Shown: positions 21,335 to 29,432 of the stretch, piece after piece | Numbering within the stretch: position 1 is the stretch's first letter | Layout of the letters: the number at the start of each line of letters is the position of its first letter | From: JAPLXD01 sp041662765 | GTDB lineage: Bacteria > Patescibacteriota > Minisyncoccia > Moranbacterales > UBA11712 | DNA length: 38,419 bases | Direction: 5' to 3' | Assembly (NCBI GenBank): GCA_041662765.1 | Contig: JBAZRT010000004.1 | Location: 1-38,419, forward strand | The notes under the pieces: model-generated | What the model was told of the DNA's origin: nothing | The model's input: the letters and a program-made list of their open reading frames with translations, nothing else | Database searches by the model: none | Translations under genes and position numbers: made by a program

Positions 21335-21919
21335 ATGGCAATTGAGTCGCTCTTGCTGGCTTTCAGATACCCTGCTATCTTCGCCGGATCTTTGATCGAA
21401 GGCCCGACTGTTATGATCATAACCGGTTTTTTTCTCCGTTTGGGCTATTTTCATTTTTTGTCCGCCTACCTTCTTCTTGTAGCCGGCGATTTATTGGGTG
21501 ATTTTATATGGTACGAGATCGGCCGCCTTGGCTTGCATCGAACCGTTTACAAAATCGGAAAATTTTTCAATGTTTCGGAAAAAAACATTGAAACGCTCAA
21601 ATTCAAGTTCCGAAGACATGAGGGCAAGATCCTTTTTGGATCAAAATTGACCGCCGGCTTTGGTTTTGCCGTCCCCATTATGATAGTGGCAGGAATGTCG
21701 CGTGTTCCGCTAAAAAAGTTTGGATTATACACCTTCTTGGGTGGGCTGATCTGGGCCGGCTCTCTCATGTCGATCGGATTTTTTTTCGGCAATGTATATC
21801 TCCGGGTGGAAGAAGGTTTTCGGATTGTCTTTCTGGTTGCACTCGCTGCAGCGATCCTGCTTTTTTCATTCGGATTTAGCCGTTATACAAGAAATACTTT
21901 TTTGAAGAATAAATTTTGA
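21335..21919 (+). CDS. DedA/VTT-domain family membrane protein
   Basis: A 194-residue member of the DedA (SNARE-associated/VTT) family, some of which act as flippases or scramblases for phospholipid and undecaprenyl-phosphate carriers. The family signature is visible: the N-terminal E-G-P (LIEGPTVMIITGFFLRLG, 20-37), the G-D-x2-G-D-x2-W-Y-E-I-G-R motif (51-64) and F-G-x-K-x5-F (about 96-106) with a Pro-containing re-entrant helix (GFAVPIMIVAGMSRV). About five hydrophobic segments are seen. It is the first gene of a four-gene envelope operon; the next gene starts 8 nt after its TGA. A carrier-lipid recycling role would fit the glycosyltransferases behind it (inference). Confidence 0.88.
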   Translation: MAIESLLLAFRYPAIFAGSLIEGPTVMIITGFFLRLGYFHFLSAYLLLVAGDLLGDFIWYEIGRLGLHRTVYKIGKFFNVSEKNIETLKFKFRRHEGKILFGSKLTAGFGFAVPIMIVAGMSRVPLKKFGLYTFLGGLIWAGSLMSIGFFFGNVYLRVEEGFRIVFLVALAAAILLFSFGFSRYTRNTFLKNKF

Positions 21920-21927
21920 TAAACACT

Positions 21928-23106
21928 ATGAAAATAGCGATTTTCAGCGATACATTTCCACCTCAGGTCAACGGCGTATCAACCCATACAGACTATTTGG
22001 CCAGAATATTATCAGAAGATAATAACGAAGTTTGGGTTGTCACAGCTTCGAAAAATATCTCTGTTGATCCGGGCCGAAAATACAAGATCGTCCTGCTCCC
22101 ATCCATTCCCGCTTTCATCTACAAGGGAGAACGTTTCGCCATTCCCACCGGAAAAGGATACCGTCTGCTCAAAAAAATAAAAATCGATCTGATCCACACC
22201 CATACCCCCTTTTCCGTCGGACTCGAAGCGATGATCGCCGCCAAAATGCTGAAAATACCCATTGTCGGCACACATCATACTTTTTATGATTTTTATTTGA
22301 AACACGTCTGGCTCAACTACGATTGGATGAAAAAATTATCCTGGAAAATAATACTCTCCTATTATAACCGCTGTGACTTGGTGCTTGCTCCTTCAAAAAT
22401 TTCAATGAATGAGTTCAAAAAAGGCGGGATCACCAAGCCATCAGGGGTGTTGCCCTATGCAATCGACACCGACCTTTTCCATCCCATTGATCCGATCCAA
22501 AGAGAAAAATTGAAAGCCAATTTCGGACTAAAACAAAAATCAATTGTTTATATGGGACGGCTAAGTTATGAAAAGAGTCTTGATGTGCTTCTCAAGGCTT
22601 TTGCGCTAGTCCTCAAAAAAAACCCGGAAACCACTTTGATGATCATCGGCGACGGGCCCGAAAAAAATAATTTGAAAAAATTGATCGAAAAGCTTGGAAT
22701 CGGCAAAAATATTTTTTTCGCCGGATTTCTTTTCGGCAAAGATCTGGTATCCGCAACACAGGCCAATGATATTTTCGTGACCGCTTCAAAAACAGAAACT
22801 TTCGGAATCTCAGTGATGGAGGGAATGGCTGCGGGATTGCCTGTTGTTGCCGCGAACGCAAAATCTTTCACCGAGATCATCAGTGATAAAACCGACGGTC
22901 TGTTGGCAAACCCCGACGATCCAAAGGATATGGCTGAAAAACTTCTTCTTTTGCTGGATAACAACGACTTGAGAAAAGAATACTCCGCCGCCGCCAGAAA
23001 AAAATCTCTGGAATATTCACGAGCTGAATTTCTGAAAAAAATAAACTTTTATTATGCGACTGTTTTTAATCCGAAGAAAAACAATAATGCGAAAACCGAT
23101 GAATAG
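21928..23106 (+). CDS. Glycosyltransferase family 4 (GT-B fold)
   Basis: A 392-residue retaining glycosyltransferase of the kind that adds mannose, glucose or galactose to a lipid or glycan. It begins MKIAIFSDTFPPQVNGVSTH, the standard GT4 start. The acceptor domain contains IDLIHTHTPFSVG. The C-terminal donor domain has YMGRLSYEKSLDVLLKAF, IIGDGPE, and the E-x7-E motif in TETFGISVMEGMAAGLPVV. The ATG at 21928-21930 is preferred to an upstream TTG at 21916 that overlaps the DedA stop. Its 3' end overlaps the next gene by 20 nt. It resembles enzymes acting on diacylglycerol (monoglycosyl-DAG synthases), but the acceptor cannot be fixed. Confidence 0.9.
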   Translation: MKIAIFSDTFPPQVNGVSTHTDYLARILSEDNNEVWVVTASKNISVDPGRKYKIVLLPSIPAFIYKGERFAIPTGKGYRLLKKIKIDLIHTHTPFSVGLEAMIAAKMLKIPIVGTHHTFYDFYLKHVWLNYDWMKKLSWKIILSYYNRCDLVLAPSKISMNEFKKGGITKPSGVLPYAIDTDLFHPIDPIQREKLKANFGLKQKSIVYMGRLSYEKSLDVLLKAFALVLKKNPETTLMIIGDGPEKNNLKKLIEKLGIGKNIFFAGFLFGKDLVSATQANDIFVTASKTETFGISVMEGMAAGLPVVAANAKSFTEIISDKTDGLLANPDDPKDMAEKLLLLLDNNDLRKEYSAAARKKSLEYSRAEFLKKINFYYATVFNPKKNNNAKTDE

Positions 23107-24625
23107 CGGCAAGCCAAAGAAATCCTATTCTTTCTCCGTAATAATTCCTGCCTTCAACGAAGAGGATTCTATTGCCGACTGTTTGAAATCCCTGAAAAAA
23201 CAGGATTATCCGGGGAAAATAGAGATAATCGTTGTTGATAACGCGAGCACCGACAAGACCGCGGAAATCGCAGGGGAAAACGGAGCGATTGTTCTCTATG
23301 AGGGGAGAAAGGGCATCTCCGCTGCTAGACGCAAAGGCTATGAGAAATCTACCGGGGAAATACTGGCCTACACAGACGCAGATTCAAAAGTCCCGCCTGA
23401 CTGGATAGCGCGCTTAAATCATATATTCAATTCAAATGAACATATTGCAGCAGTTGGAGGATTTTTCATGTTTGATGGGGTTGGTTTTATTATTAACTTA
23501 TTGGCCAATAAAATTTTTTTGCCGATAAACAACCTCGCAGTGAAATACATCTTAAGCCCGTACTCGCCTTTTCTCACCGGATCAAACATGGCTCTGAGAA
23601 GAGAGGCTTATGAAAAAAGCGGCGGATTTGACCCCAAGATCATGCATGCCGAGGATATTGATATGGCAAAAAAAGCGGCGAAATTTGGGAAAGTATATTT
23701 CGATTCCAAGCTAAAAGTAAAAACTTCTTTCAGAAGGTATTCGGGCGGACATAAAAATATTCTGTTTGTGCTTTCGAAAGCAATCAGAGAATCGTTCGTT
23801 GTCATATCAAAATTTGTTATTATTAAATTCAGCAGCAAGGCCCTTTCCGTTCAACCGGACATACGCGAAAAAGACGGCGGGAAAACACGGGAAAACTACT
23901 ATGCCGGCGGATTCGTTGTCACGCTGATAATATTGACAGTTCTTTCCTACGGAGTATTCGCTCCCCAGACGAACATTTTCGGATCGACCTTTCATCAAGG
24001 AAGTTTAAAAGATAAAAATCAAAAAATTGTCGCTATCACATTCGACGACGGACCTTATGGAGATGCAACCAAGAAAATTCTTGATATCCTGAATGCCAAA
24101 AATGCGAAAGCCACTTTTTTTCTGATAGGAAAAAACGCACAGCTGTATCCGGATATAGTCCAAAGAGAAATAGCCGACGGACACACGATCGGAAACCACA
24201 GCTTCGATCATCCCTGGCTCCTTTTTTTGAAAGGATCCAGGAGCGTTGACAATGATGCTGCCGAGGCGGAGCAGGCAATATATGCTGCCAGCGGCTTACG
24301 CTCAAAATATTTTCGGCCGCCCCACGGATTCAAATCGCCAATGATGATCAATTCATTGAAAAAAAAGGGTTATGATATTATATTGTGGAACGATATTACT
24401 ACTGATTACAACGCCGGCACCTCGCCGGAAAAAATTACTCAAAATATTTTGAGGCGCATAAAACCCGGATCGATCATCACTCTTCACGACGGACGAGATA
24501 CGAAAATAAATTATCCCCGCGAAAATGTCATCGAAGCCCTTTCTGCTATCATCGACGGCATTCGAGCGAAAGGTTTTGAAATTGTGCCGCTTGACCAACT
24601 CATCGGTGAAAAGGCATACTTCTAA
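23087..24625 (+). CDS. Bifunctional glycosyltransferase family 2 / polysaccharide deacetylase (CE4) fusion
   Basis: A 512-residue fusion. Residues about 15-240 form a GT2 domain: SVIIPAFNEEDSIADCLKSL (17-36), the metal-binding D97-x-D99 in AYTDADS, GSNMALRREAY and the catalytic-region E189-D190. One clear membrane helix is at about 274-293 (FVVTLIILTVLSYGVFA). Residues about 312-505 form a NodB-type deacetylase: TFDDGP (318-323), HSFDHP (371-376, the zinc histidines), RPPHG (410-414) and LHDGR (466-470). The layout puts the transferase in the cytoplasm and the deacetylase outside. The start is ATG at 23087-23089 (ATG at 23099 is the alternative), overlapping the GT4 gene. It probably adds and then deacetylates an N-acetylated sugar; the substrate is unknown. 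Confidence 0.88.
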   Translation: MRKPMNSGKPKKSYSFSVIIPAFNEEDSIADCLKSLKKQDYPGKIEIIVVDNASTDKTAEIAGENGAIVLYEGRKGISAARRKGYEKSTGEILAYTDADSKVPPDWIARLNHIFNSNEHIAAVGGFFMFDGVGFIINLLANKIFLPINNLAVKYILSPYSPFLTGSNMALRREAYEKSGGFDPKIMHAEDIDMAKKAAKFGKVYFDSKLKVKTSFRRYSGGHKNILFVLSKAIRESFVVISKFVIIKFSSKALSVQPDIREKDGGKTRENYYAGGFVVTLIILTVLSYGVFAPQTNIFGSTFHQGSLKDKNQKIVAITFDDGPYGDATKKILDILNAKNAKATFFLIGKNAQLYPDIVQREIADGHTIGNHSFDHPWLLFLKGSRSVDNDAAEAEQAIYAASGLRSKYFRPPHGFKSPMMINSLKKKGYDIILWNDITTDYNAGTSPEKITQNILRRIKPGSIITLHDGRDTKINYPRENVIEALSAIIDGIRAKGFEIVPLDQLIGEKAYF

Positions 24626-24627
24626 AT

Positions 24628-25296
24628 ATGGGAAAAACATTGCGTAAGCATAAGTCCTGCTGGTCTGACAAATCATATCGGAGCAACGTTCTTCTGGGTT
24701 TTCTGTTTCTTGCGGCAAGCCTTTTTATCAACACATCCGCCGATGTTTATGCGACTCACAGCGCCAGCAACCCCGTGACCGATATCATTCTTGATAACAT
24801 TCCCACTTTCAATGTCAATTTTATTTTCTATCAGGGATTCGCCATTTTTTGGCTTTTCGTGGTTCTTCTTCAGATACGCGAACCAAAGGGATTGCCTTTT
24901 GTGTTGAAAAGTATTGCCTTGTTCATTGTCATCCGCTCTTTTTTCATCAGCCTCACCCATCTCGCAATTCCTCTGGATCATTCTTACCTTCATCCGGCAA
25001 TAATTTATAAGAGATTGACGTCTCAAGACGACCTTTTCTTCTCTTCGCATACCGGTCTTCCTTTTCTTATGAGCCTGATATATTGGGAAAACAAGCTTTT
25101 GCGAAAAATATTTCTTTTCGCGACCCTTTTCTTTGGGATAACGGTTCTTTTGGGCCATTTACACTATTCCATCGACGTTTTCTCGGCCTTTTTTATTACT
25201 TATGGCATTTTTCACATCGCCCGAACTTTTTTCGCCAAAACCTACGCGATGCATCTGGCTGAAGAAGAAAAACTTGCGAAAAAATGGGAAACATGA
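24628..25296 (+). CDS. PAP2-like (PAP2_C/sphingomyelin-synthase-type) membrane phosphatase or transferase
   Basis: A 222-residue multi-spanning protein (helices at about 22-36, 65-83, 92-112, 137-151, 159-175, 182-200). The catalytic signature is divided as in the PAP2 superfamily: F-S-S-H-T-G (138-143) and H-L-H-Y-S-I-D (177-183) giving H179 and D183; R103 could complete the site. This pattern is closer to the PAP2_C branch (sphingomyelin synthase related) than to classical PgpB. Members remove or exchange phosphate head groups on lipids such as undecaprenyl pyrophosphate or phosphatidic acid. It starts 2 nt after the GT2-deacetylase stop and ends the envelope operon. The reaction here is inference. 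Confidence 0.75.
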   Translation: MGKTLRKHKSCWSDKSYRSNVLLGFLFLAASLFINTSADVYATHSASNPVTDIILDNIPTFNVNFIFYQGFAIFWLFVVLLQIREPKGLPFVLKSIALFIVIRSFFISLTHLAIPLDHSYLHPAIIYKRLTSQDDLFFSSHTGLPFLMSLIYWENKLLRKIFLFATLFFGITVLLGHLHYSIDVFSAFFITYGIFHIARTFFAKTYAMHLAEEEKLAKKWET

Positions 25297-25313
25297 TAGG
25301 CTGTATTCACAAT

Positions 25314-25391
25314 CAAGAAAGCCCAAAGACTCCTCGCTCCGTCTCGGCAGAGATAAGAAGTCAATTTCCACCAAAGGATACGGCTTTCTTG
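25314..25391 (+). promoter_or_regulatory. Possible structured leader of the rpsF operon
   Basis: CAAGAAAGCC (25314-25323) is the exact reverse complement of GGCTTTCTTG (25382-25391), closing a 58-nt interior that contains CTCCGTCTCGGCAGAG. In several bacteria the S6:S18 complex represses this operon through a leader hairpin, so this is a candidate for such a site. No strong promoter was seen; a weak TTGCGA-17-TAGGCT pair lies just upstream near 25274-25302. Confidence 0.4.
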
Positions 25392-25424
25392 GTGGATTTA
25401 TATTAATTATTCGCAAAGAAATAC

Positions 25425-25946
25425 ATGGAATACGAGCTTCTCTTCTTCACGTCGGTCGCAAATGAAGACCGGATAGGAGAAATAAAGAAAGAAATTGTTG
25501 AGATTCTTGAAAGCCAGGGCGGGAAAATTTCCGTTGATTTTTCCGATATCGGAAAAAGGAAATTTGCCCATCCGATCAAAAAGCAAACGCACGGATTTTT
25601 CAGCTTTTGCCGCTTCACGCTCGACGAAACAGAAAATATTCCGGAAATAGGCCGCCGTCTGGCAATGAATGACAAACTGATGCGCCATATCATTGTCCGC
25701 GCCGCGGAAATCGGAAAACAGATCGGCGCTCAAGCCGGGGAAAATGCTCCTGCCCGAAATGTTTCAGCCGAGCGCAACGCACCGCGCCATGAAACAGTGA
25801 GGCACGTCTCCCGAAACGAAAAAAGGCCGGAAATAGAAAAAAAGACCGAAGCTCAAGAGGCCAAACTGGATGAAGCTGAGACAAAAGTCGGCATGAAAGA
25901 ACTGGACGATAAGTTGAGCGAGCTTTTGGAAGAAAACCAGGGATAA
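25425..25946 (+). CDS. rpsF: 30S ribosomal protein S6 with C-terminal extension
   Basis: Binds 16S rRNA together with S18 in the platform of the small subunit. Residues 1-97 form the S6 fold (MEYELLFFTSVANED, GKRKFAHPIKKQTHGFFSFCRF, LMRHIIVR). The tail from about 100 to 173 is charged and rich in Glu, Ala, Arg and Lys, so the protein is much longer than the roughly 95-130 residues of most S6. The extension is probably disordered then helical (DELDDKLSELLEE-like end). The start is ATG at 25425-25427. It is the first gene of rpsF-ssb-rpsR-efp. Confidence 0.95.
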   Translation: MEYELLFFTSVANEDRIGEIKKEIVEILESQGGKISVDFSDIGKRKFAHPIKKQTHGFFSFCRFTLDETENIPEIGRRLAMNDKLMRHIIVRAAEIGKQIGAQAGENAPARNVSAERNAPRHETVRHVSRNEKRPEIEKKTEAQEAKLDEAETKVGMKELDDKLSELLEENQG

Positions 25947-25988
25947 AAAAGTTTTCTAGCAAAATTAATAATTCTTAATTTTAACGCT

Positions 25989-26471
25989 ATGTCTCTCAAC
26001 AAAGTCCTCCTCATTGGGAATTTGACGCGCGATCCTGAATTGCGATCCACTCCTTCGGGCCAATCAGTCGCGAACTTTGCCATCGCGACAAACCGCGTTT
26101 GGAAAGATCCGCAATCCGGCGAGAAAAAAGAAGCAGTTGAATTTCACAATATCGTGATGTGGCGCCGTTTGGCCGAAATTGCCGGCCAATATCTTCGCAA
26201 AGGAAGCAAGATATTCCTCGAAGGCCGCTTACAGACAAGAAGCTGGCAGGATCAAAGCGGAGCCAAGAAATATATGACCGAGATTATCGCCGAAAATATG
26301 CAAATGCTCGACCGAAAACCGCAAGGTGGTGCTGCGCCTTTCCAACCTGCCGCACCGACAATGCCGTCGCAAGCCGGAAATCAAGTTGCTCCTCCCCAGC
26401 CGGAAGAAATCCCCACGATCCAAATCGATGAAAATCAAGATGAAGTAAAAATTGAAGATATTCCATTTTAA
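25989..26471 (+). CDS. ssb: Single-stranded DNA-binding protein
   Basis: Protects ssDNA in replication, repair and recombination. The OB fold spans 1 to about 108 (LNKVLLIGNLTRDPELR, FAIATNRVWKD, FHNIVMWRRLAEIAGQYLRKGSKIF). A Pro/Gln/Ala-rich disordered linker follows, and the C-terminal acidic tip ends EDIPF (156-160), the protein-interaction peptide. The 160-residue length is typical. The start is ATG at 25989-25991. It lies between rpsF and rpsR, the usual order. Confidence 0.97.
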   Translation: MSLNKVLLIGNLTRDPELRSTPSGQSVANFAIATNRVWKDPQSGEKKEAVEFHNIVMWRRLAEIAGQYLRKGSKIFLEGRLQTRSWQDQSGAKKYMTEIIAENMQMLDRKPQGGAAPFQPAAPTMPSQAGNQVAPPQPEEIPTIQIDENQDEVKIEDIPF

Positions 26472-26474
26472 GTT

Positions 26475-26717
26475 ATGAAAAAATATTCACCAAACCAGCA
26501 AACTGCTCCCGTCGCGCCAAAATCATGTTATTTCTGCGCCAACAATGTCAACGCTGTGGACTACAAAGACACGCAGCTTTTGAGGCGTTTCATGAACATG
26601 CACGCCAAAATCGTTCCGCCGCGGCGAACGGGAAACTGTGCCAAGCACCAGAGGATGATCACCCGGGCCATCAAAAGGGCGCGGGCAATGGCACTCTTGT
26701 CGTACACAATAAAGTAG
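26475..26717 (+). CDS. rpsR: 30S ribosomal protein S18 (zinc-binding type)
   Basis: An 80-residue S18 that binds next to S6 on the 30S platform. It keeps a zinc-ribbon set of ligands: C18-x2-C21 (SCYFC) and C55-x2-H58 (NCAKHQR). S18 proteins that have lost zinc lack these cysteines. The conserved core VDYKDTQLLRRFM and KIVPPRRTG is clear. It starts 3 nt after ssb and ends 3 nt before efp. Confidence 0.96.
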   Translation: MKKYSPNQQTAPVAPKSCYFCANNVNAVDYKDTQLLRRFMNMHAKIVPPRRTGNCAKHQRMITRAIKRARAMALLSYTIK

Positions 26718-26720
26718 ATC

Positions 26721-27281
26721 ATGCTGAATCTATCCGATATCAAAACCGGCAAAACAATGACGTTAAATAACGAGCCCTATCTCGTTATTTTTCATCAACA
26801 TTCAAAAACGGGCCGGGCCGGTGCGGTTCTGCGCACCAAACTTCGCAATCTCAAGACCGGAGCGGTGATGGAAAAAACTTTTCAGGGATCCGACAAGATC
26901 GAAGAAGCTGAGATCGCAAAATCAAAAGCGCAATATCTATACAAAGAAGGTGAAAACTATTTTTTCATGGACAACGCGACTTACGAACAATTTTCTCTTT
27001 TGAAATCAGTTCTCGGAAATTTCACAAATTATCTTATCGAGGGTACAGAGGTCACGGTTTTGGTCTATGGCACCACTCCGATCAACATCGAGCTTCCCGT
27101 CAAAATGGATTTCCGCGTCACGGAAGCTCCACCCGCCATCCGAGGCAACACCGCCGATGGAGGAACAAAACAGGTGACGCTTGAAACCGGCATCAAGGTG
27201 AACACGCCTCTTTTCATCAAACAAGGAGACGTCATCCGCATCAACACGGACACGGGAGAATATTCAGAACGGGCGAAATAA
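26721..27281 (+). CDS. efp: Elongation factor P
   Basis: Relieves ribosome stalling at polyproline by reaching into the peptidyl-transferase centre. The 186-residue protein has three beta-barrel domains: a KOW-like N domain (1-65), the OB domain (66-128) and the C-terminal OB domain (130-186). The conserved tip loop is HSKTGRAGA (27-35), where the lysine modified in E. coli (K34 in PGKGQ) is replaced by R32. The C-terminal signature is ETGIKVNTPLFIKQGDVIRINTDTGEYSER. No modification enzyme (EarP, EpmA, YmfI) is in the window. The start is ATG at 26721-26723. It ends the rpsF operon at a strong terminator. Confidence 0.96.
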   Translation: MLNLSDIKTGKTMTLNNEPYLVIFHQHSKTGRAGAVLRTKLRNLKTGAVMEKTFQGSDKIEEAEIAKSKAQYLYKEGENYFFMDNATYEQFSLLKSVLGNFTNYLIEGTEVTVLVYGTTPINIELPVKMDFRVTEAPPAIRGNTADGGTKQVTLETGIKVNTPLFIKQGDVIRINTDTGEYSERAK

Positions 27282-27298
27282 CATACTACGATTTATAT

Positions 27299-27340
27299 AA
27301 CAAAAAAAGCGGCGCCATCCGAAGCACCGCTTTTTTTGTT
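27299..27340. terminator. Bidirectional terminator between efp and recA
   Basis: A perfect 14-bp inverted repeat (AACAAAAAAAGCGG, 27299-27312; CCGCTTTTTTTGTT, 27327-27340) with a 14-nt loop. T7 tracts face both directions, serving the convergent efp and recA units. Confidence 0.92.
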
Positions 27341-27355
27341 ATTTCAAAAGAACAT

Positions 27356-28354
27356 TTACAGTTTCACTTTTTCTTTGAGCGCTTTTTCGATTTCGATATA
27401 GACTTTCGGATTTTCTCGTAAAAAAGTTTTCGCTTTTTCCCGGCCGACGCCGAGTTTTATCTCTCCAAAAGAAAATGAATTTCCGCTTTTAGTAACAACT
27501 TCATATTTCACGCCCGTATCGATTATGTCGCCCTCTTTGGAGATACCTTCGTTGTACATAATATCAAATTCCGTCACTTGAAAAGGAGGCGCAACTTTGT
27601 TTTTGACAATTTTCGCTTTCACGCGGTTGCCGACGATCTGCTCGCCTTGTTTGATCTGCGCCGCGCGGCGGACTTCGATGCGAACGGAGGAATAGAATTT
27701 CAAAGCCTGCCCACCAGACGTTGTTTCCGGGTTCCCGAACATCACGCCGATCTTCATCCGGATCTGGTTGATGAAAATGATGGTCACATTGCCTTTGGCG
27801 ACGATCGCCGTGAGCTTGCGAAGGGCTTGGGACATCAGGCGCGCTTGTCGTCCGACATGATGATCGCCCATTTCACCTTCGATCTCAGCCTGTGGCGTGA
27901 GCGCCGCCACACTGTCGACCACGATCACATCCACCGAGTTCGACTTCACCAGCGTTTCGACAATATCAAGGGCTTGTTCGCCGTTATCTGGTTGGGAGAT
28001 CAAAAGATCTTCGATCTTCACGCCAATTTTTTTGGCATAGGAAGGATCAAGCGCATGCTCCGCGTCGATGAATGCGGCTGAACCATTTTTTTGGGCATTC
28101 GCGACAATATGGAGCGCGAGCGTTGTTTTCCCAGATGATTCCGGACCGTATATTTCAATAATGCGGCCTCTTGGTACACCGCCAATCCCGAGCGCAATGT
28201 CGAGCGAAGGCGCGCCGGTCGGGATCGCGGCGACATCCACCTTCTTCACGTCACCAAGCTTCATGATCGAACCTTCTCCGAAACGATCTTTGATCTCTTT
28301 GACGGTTTCGTCAAGAACAATCTGCTTGTCTTCTTTTTCTTGATTTTTTGACAT
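27356..28354 (-). CDS. recA: Recombinase RecA
   Basis: Forms filaments on ssDNA for homologous recombination. At 332 residues it is slightly short, mostly in the acidic C-terminal tail. Walker A is GPESSGKT (70-77), Walker B lies in VDVIVVDSVAAL, and loop L2 reads NQIRMKIGVMFGNPETT. The catalytic-glutamate region (IDAEHALD) is intact. The start is ATG at 28352-28354, 20 nt downstream of the rodZ stop, so it is co-transcribed with rodZ from the promoter at 29433-29461. No LexA box was recognised, and no lexA or recX is adjacent. Confidence 0.97.
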   Translation of the reverse strand: MSKNQEKEDKQIVLDETVKEIKDRFGEGSIMKLGDVKKVDVAAIPTGAPSLDIALGIGGVPRGRIIEIYGPESSGKTTLALHIVANAQKNGSAAFIDAEHALDPSYAKKIGVKIEDLLISQPDNGEQALDIVETLVKSNSVDVIVVDSVAALTPQAEIEGEMGDHHVGRQARLMSQALRKLTAIVAKGNVTIIFINQIRMKIGVMFGNPETTSGGQALKFYSSVRIEVRRAAQIKQGEQIVGNRVKAKIVKNKVAPPFQVTEFDIMYNEGISKEGDIIDTGVKYEVVTKSGNSFSFGEIKLGVGREKAKTFLRENPKVYIEIEKALKEKVKL

Positions 28355-28374
28355 AAAATTATAATTTTTAAAAA

Positions 28375-29364
28375 TTAGTCATTGGATGTGAACAGCACGT
28401 CTCTCACAATTCCCGGATCATCCGTCAATTTTTTTTCATCCTTTCCGTTTACCCGAACAAAAGTTTGATTCGCTTTTCCGCTCGTGACCCGCACCTCTTT
28501 CTCGCCATCGAAATTTTGGACCGCTCCCGGCAGCATTGTCCCGGAATATACCAGATTTCCATCCGCTTCCACCGAAAGCCAAATAGGCAGAGACTCCGCT
28601 CGCACGATAACACTCACTCCGCTTTTTCGCGCGTCTTCTTCGCCACTCACTTTTCCTTCGCTTGGAGTATCGGCAAGCTCCGGAGATTGATAATTGGATT
28701 TGATATTGAACGTTTCAGAAGTTGATTTTTCGAAACGATTCACGGAAGAGACCGTTATCGCGTTGATACCTTTTTGCAAAAGAACATTTTCCTTGAACTC
28801 TCCCTTGTCGTTTACCACTATCGGTTGTTCATTGATCGTAAGCTTGGCGTCTTTGTCCGTCAGTCCCGCGATCTCAATAGAATTTCCCTCTACATTTTCC
28901 CCATCCGACGGCTCGGTGACAACCAGCCGCGGAACCGCCGCAAATTTTCCAATCTGTCTATAAATATAGAAAAATCCGCCAAAAACAACAAGCGCGACGA
29001 CCGAAGCGATAATGATGCGAGGCGTGACCACGAAGCGGACCGGTTTTGAAATCTTCACTGGCGCTTTCTTTTTGTCGTCCCCACTGAGATTGCTTTTTAT
29101 GTCCCGCTCCCGCTGATATAAATTGATTATTTTTTTTGAATCAGCTCCCAAAAATTCGGCGTATCCCTTGAGAAATCCTTTTACATAGACATCCGGGGGA
29201 AGAGTTTCATATTTCCCTTCTTCAATCATTTCCAAATATTTCACGGGTATTTTTGTTTCCCGCGAAACCTCAAAAAGGGTGATCCGACCGGTGCTTCGAA
29301 TATTCTTGAGCTGTTCGCCAAGAGTATATGAATGAACTTTTTTTTGCGTGAAACCGCGAAGCAT
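28375..29364 (-). CDS. rodZ: RodZ-like cytoskeletal/cell-shape protein (HTH-TM-DUF4115)
   Basis: Links the MreB cytoskeleton to wall synthesis in rod-shaped bacteria. The 329-residue protein has a cytoplasmic helix-turn-helix (13-85: LGEQLKNIRSTGRITLFEVS, YLEMIEEGKYETLPPDVYVK), a basic linker, one membrane helix (about 117-136) and an extracytoplasmic part with an Ig-like segment (about 145-220) and a C-terminal DUF4115 domain (about 240-310). The ATG at 29362-29364 is chosen over a TTG at 29385 that adds seven residues outside the domain. It precedes recA. mreB is not in the window. Confidence 0.88.
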   Translation of the reverse strand: MLRGFTQKKVHSYTLGEQLKNIRSTGRITLFEVSRETKIPVKYLEMIEEGKYETLPPDVYVKGFLKGYAEFLGADSKKIINLYQRERDIKSNLSGDDKKKAPVKISKPVRFVVTPRIIIASVVALVVFGGFFYIYRQIGKFAAVPRLVVTEPSDGENVEGNSIEIAGLTDKDAKLTINEQPIVVNDKGEFKENVLLQKGINAITVSSVNRFEKSTSETFNIKSNYQSPELADTPSEGKVSGEEDARKSGVSVIVRAESLPIWLSVEADGNLVYSGTMLPGAVQNFDGEKEVRVTSGKANQTFVRVNGKDEKKLTDDPGIVRDVLFTSND

Positions 29365-29432
29365 AAAGTTATAAATTTGCCACAATTAAAACAGGCGAAA
29401 ATCCTGTCTTTTATTTTGTTTTTGTTTTATGT

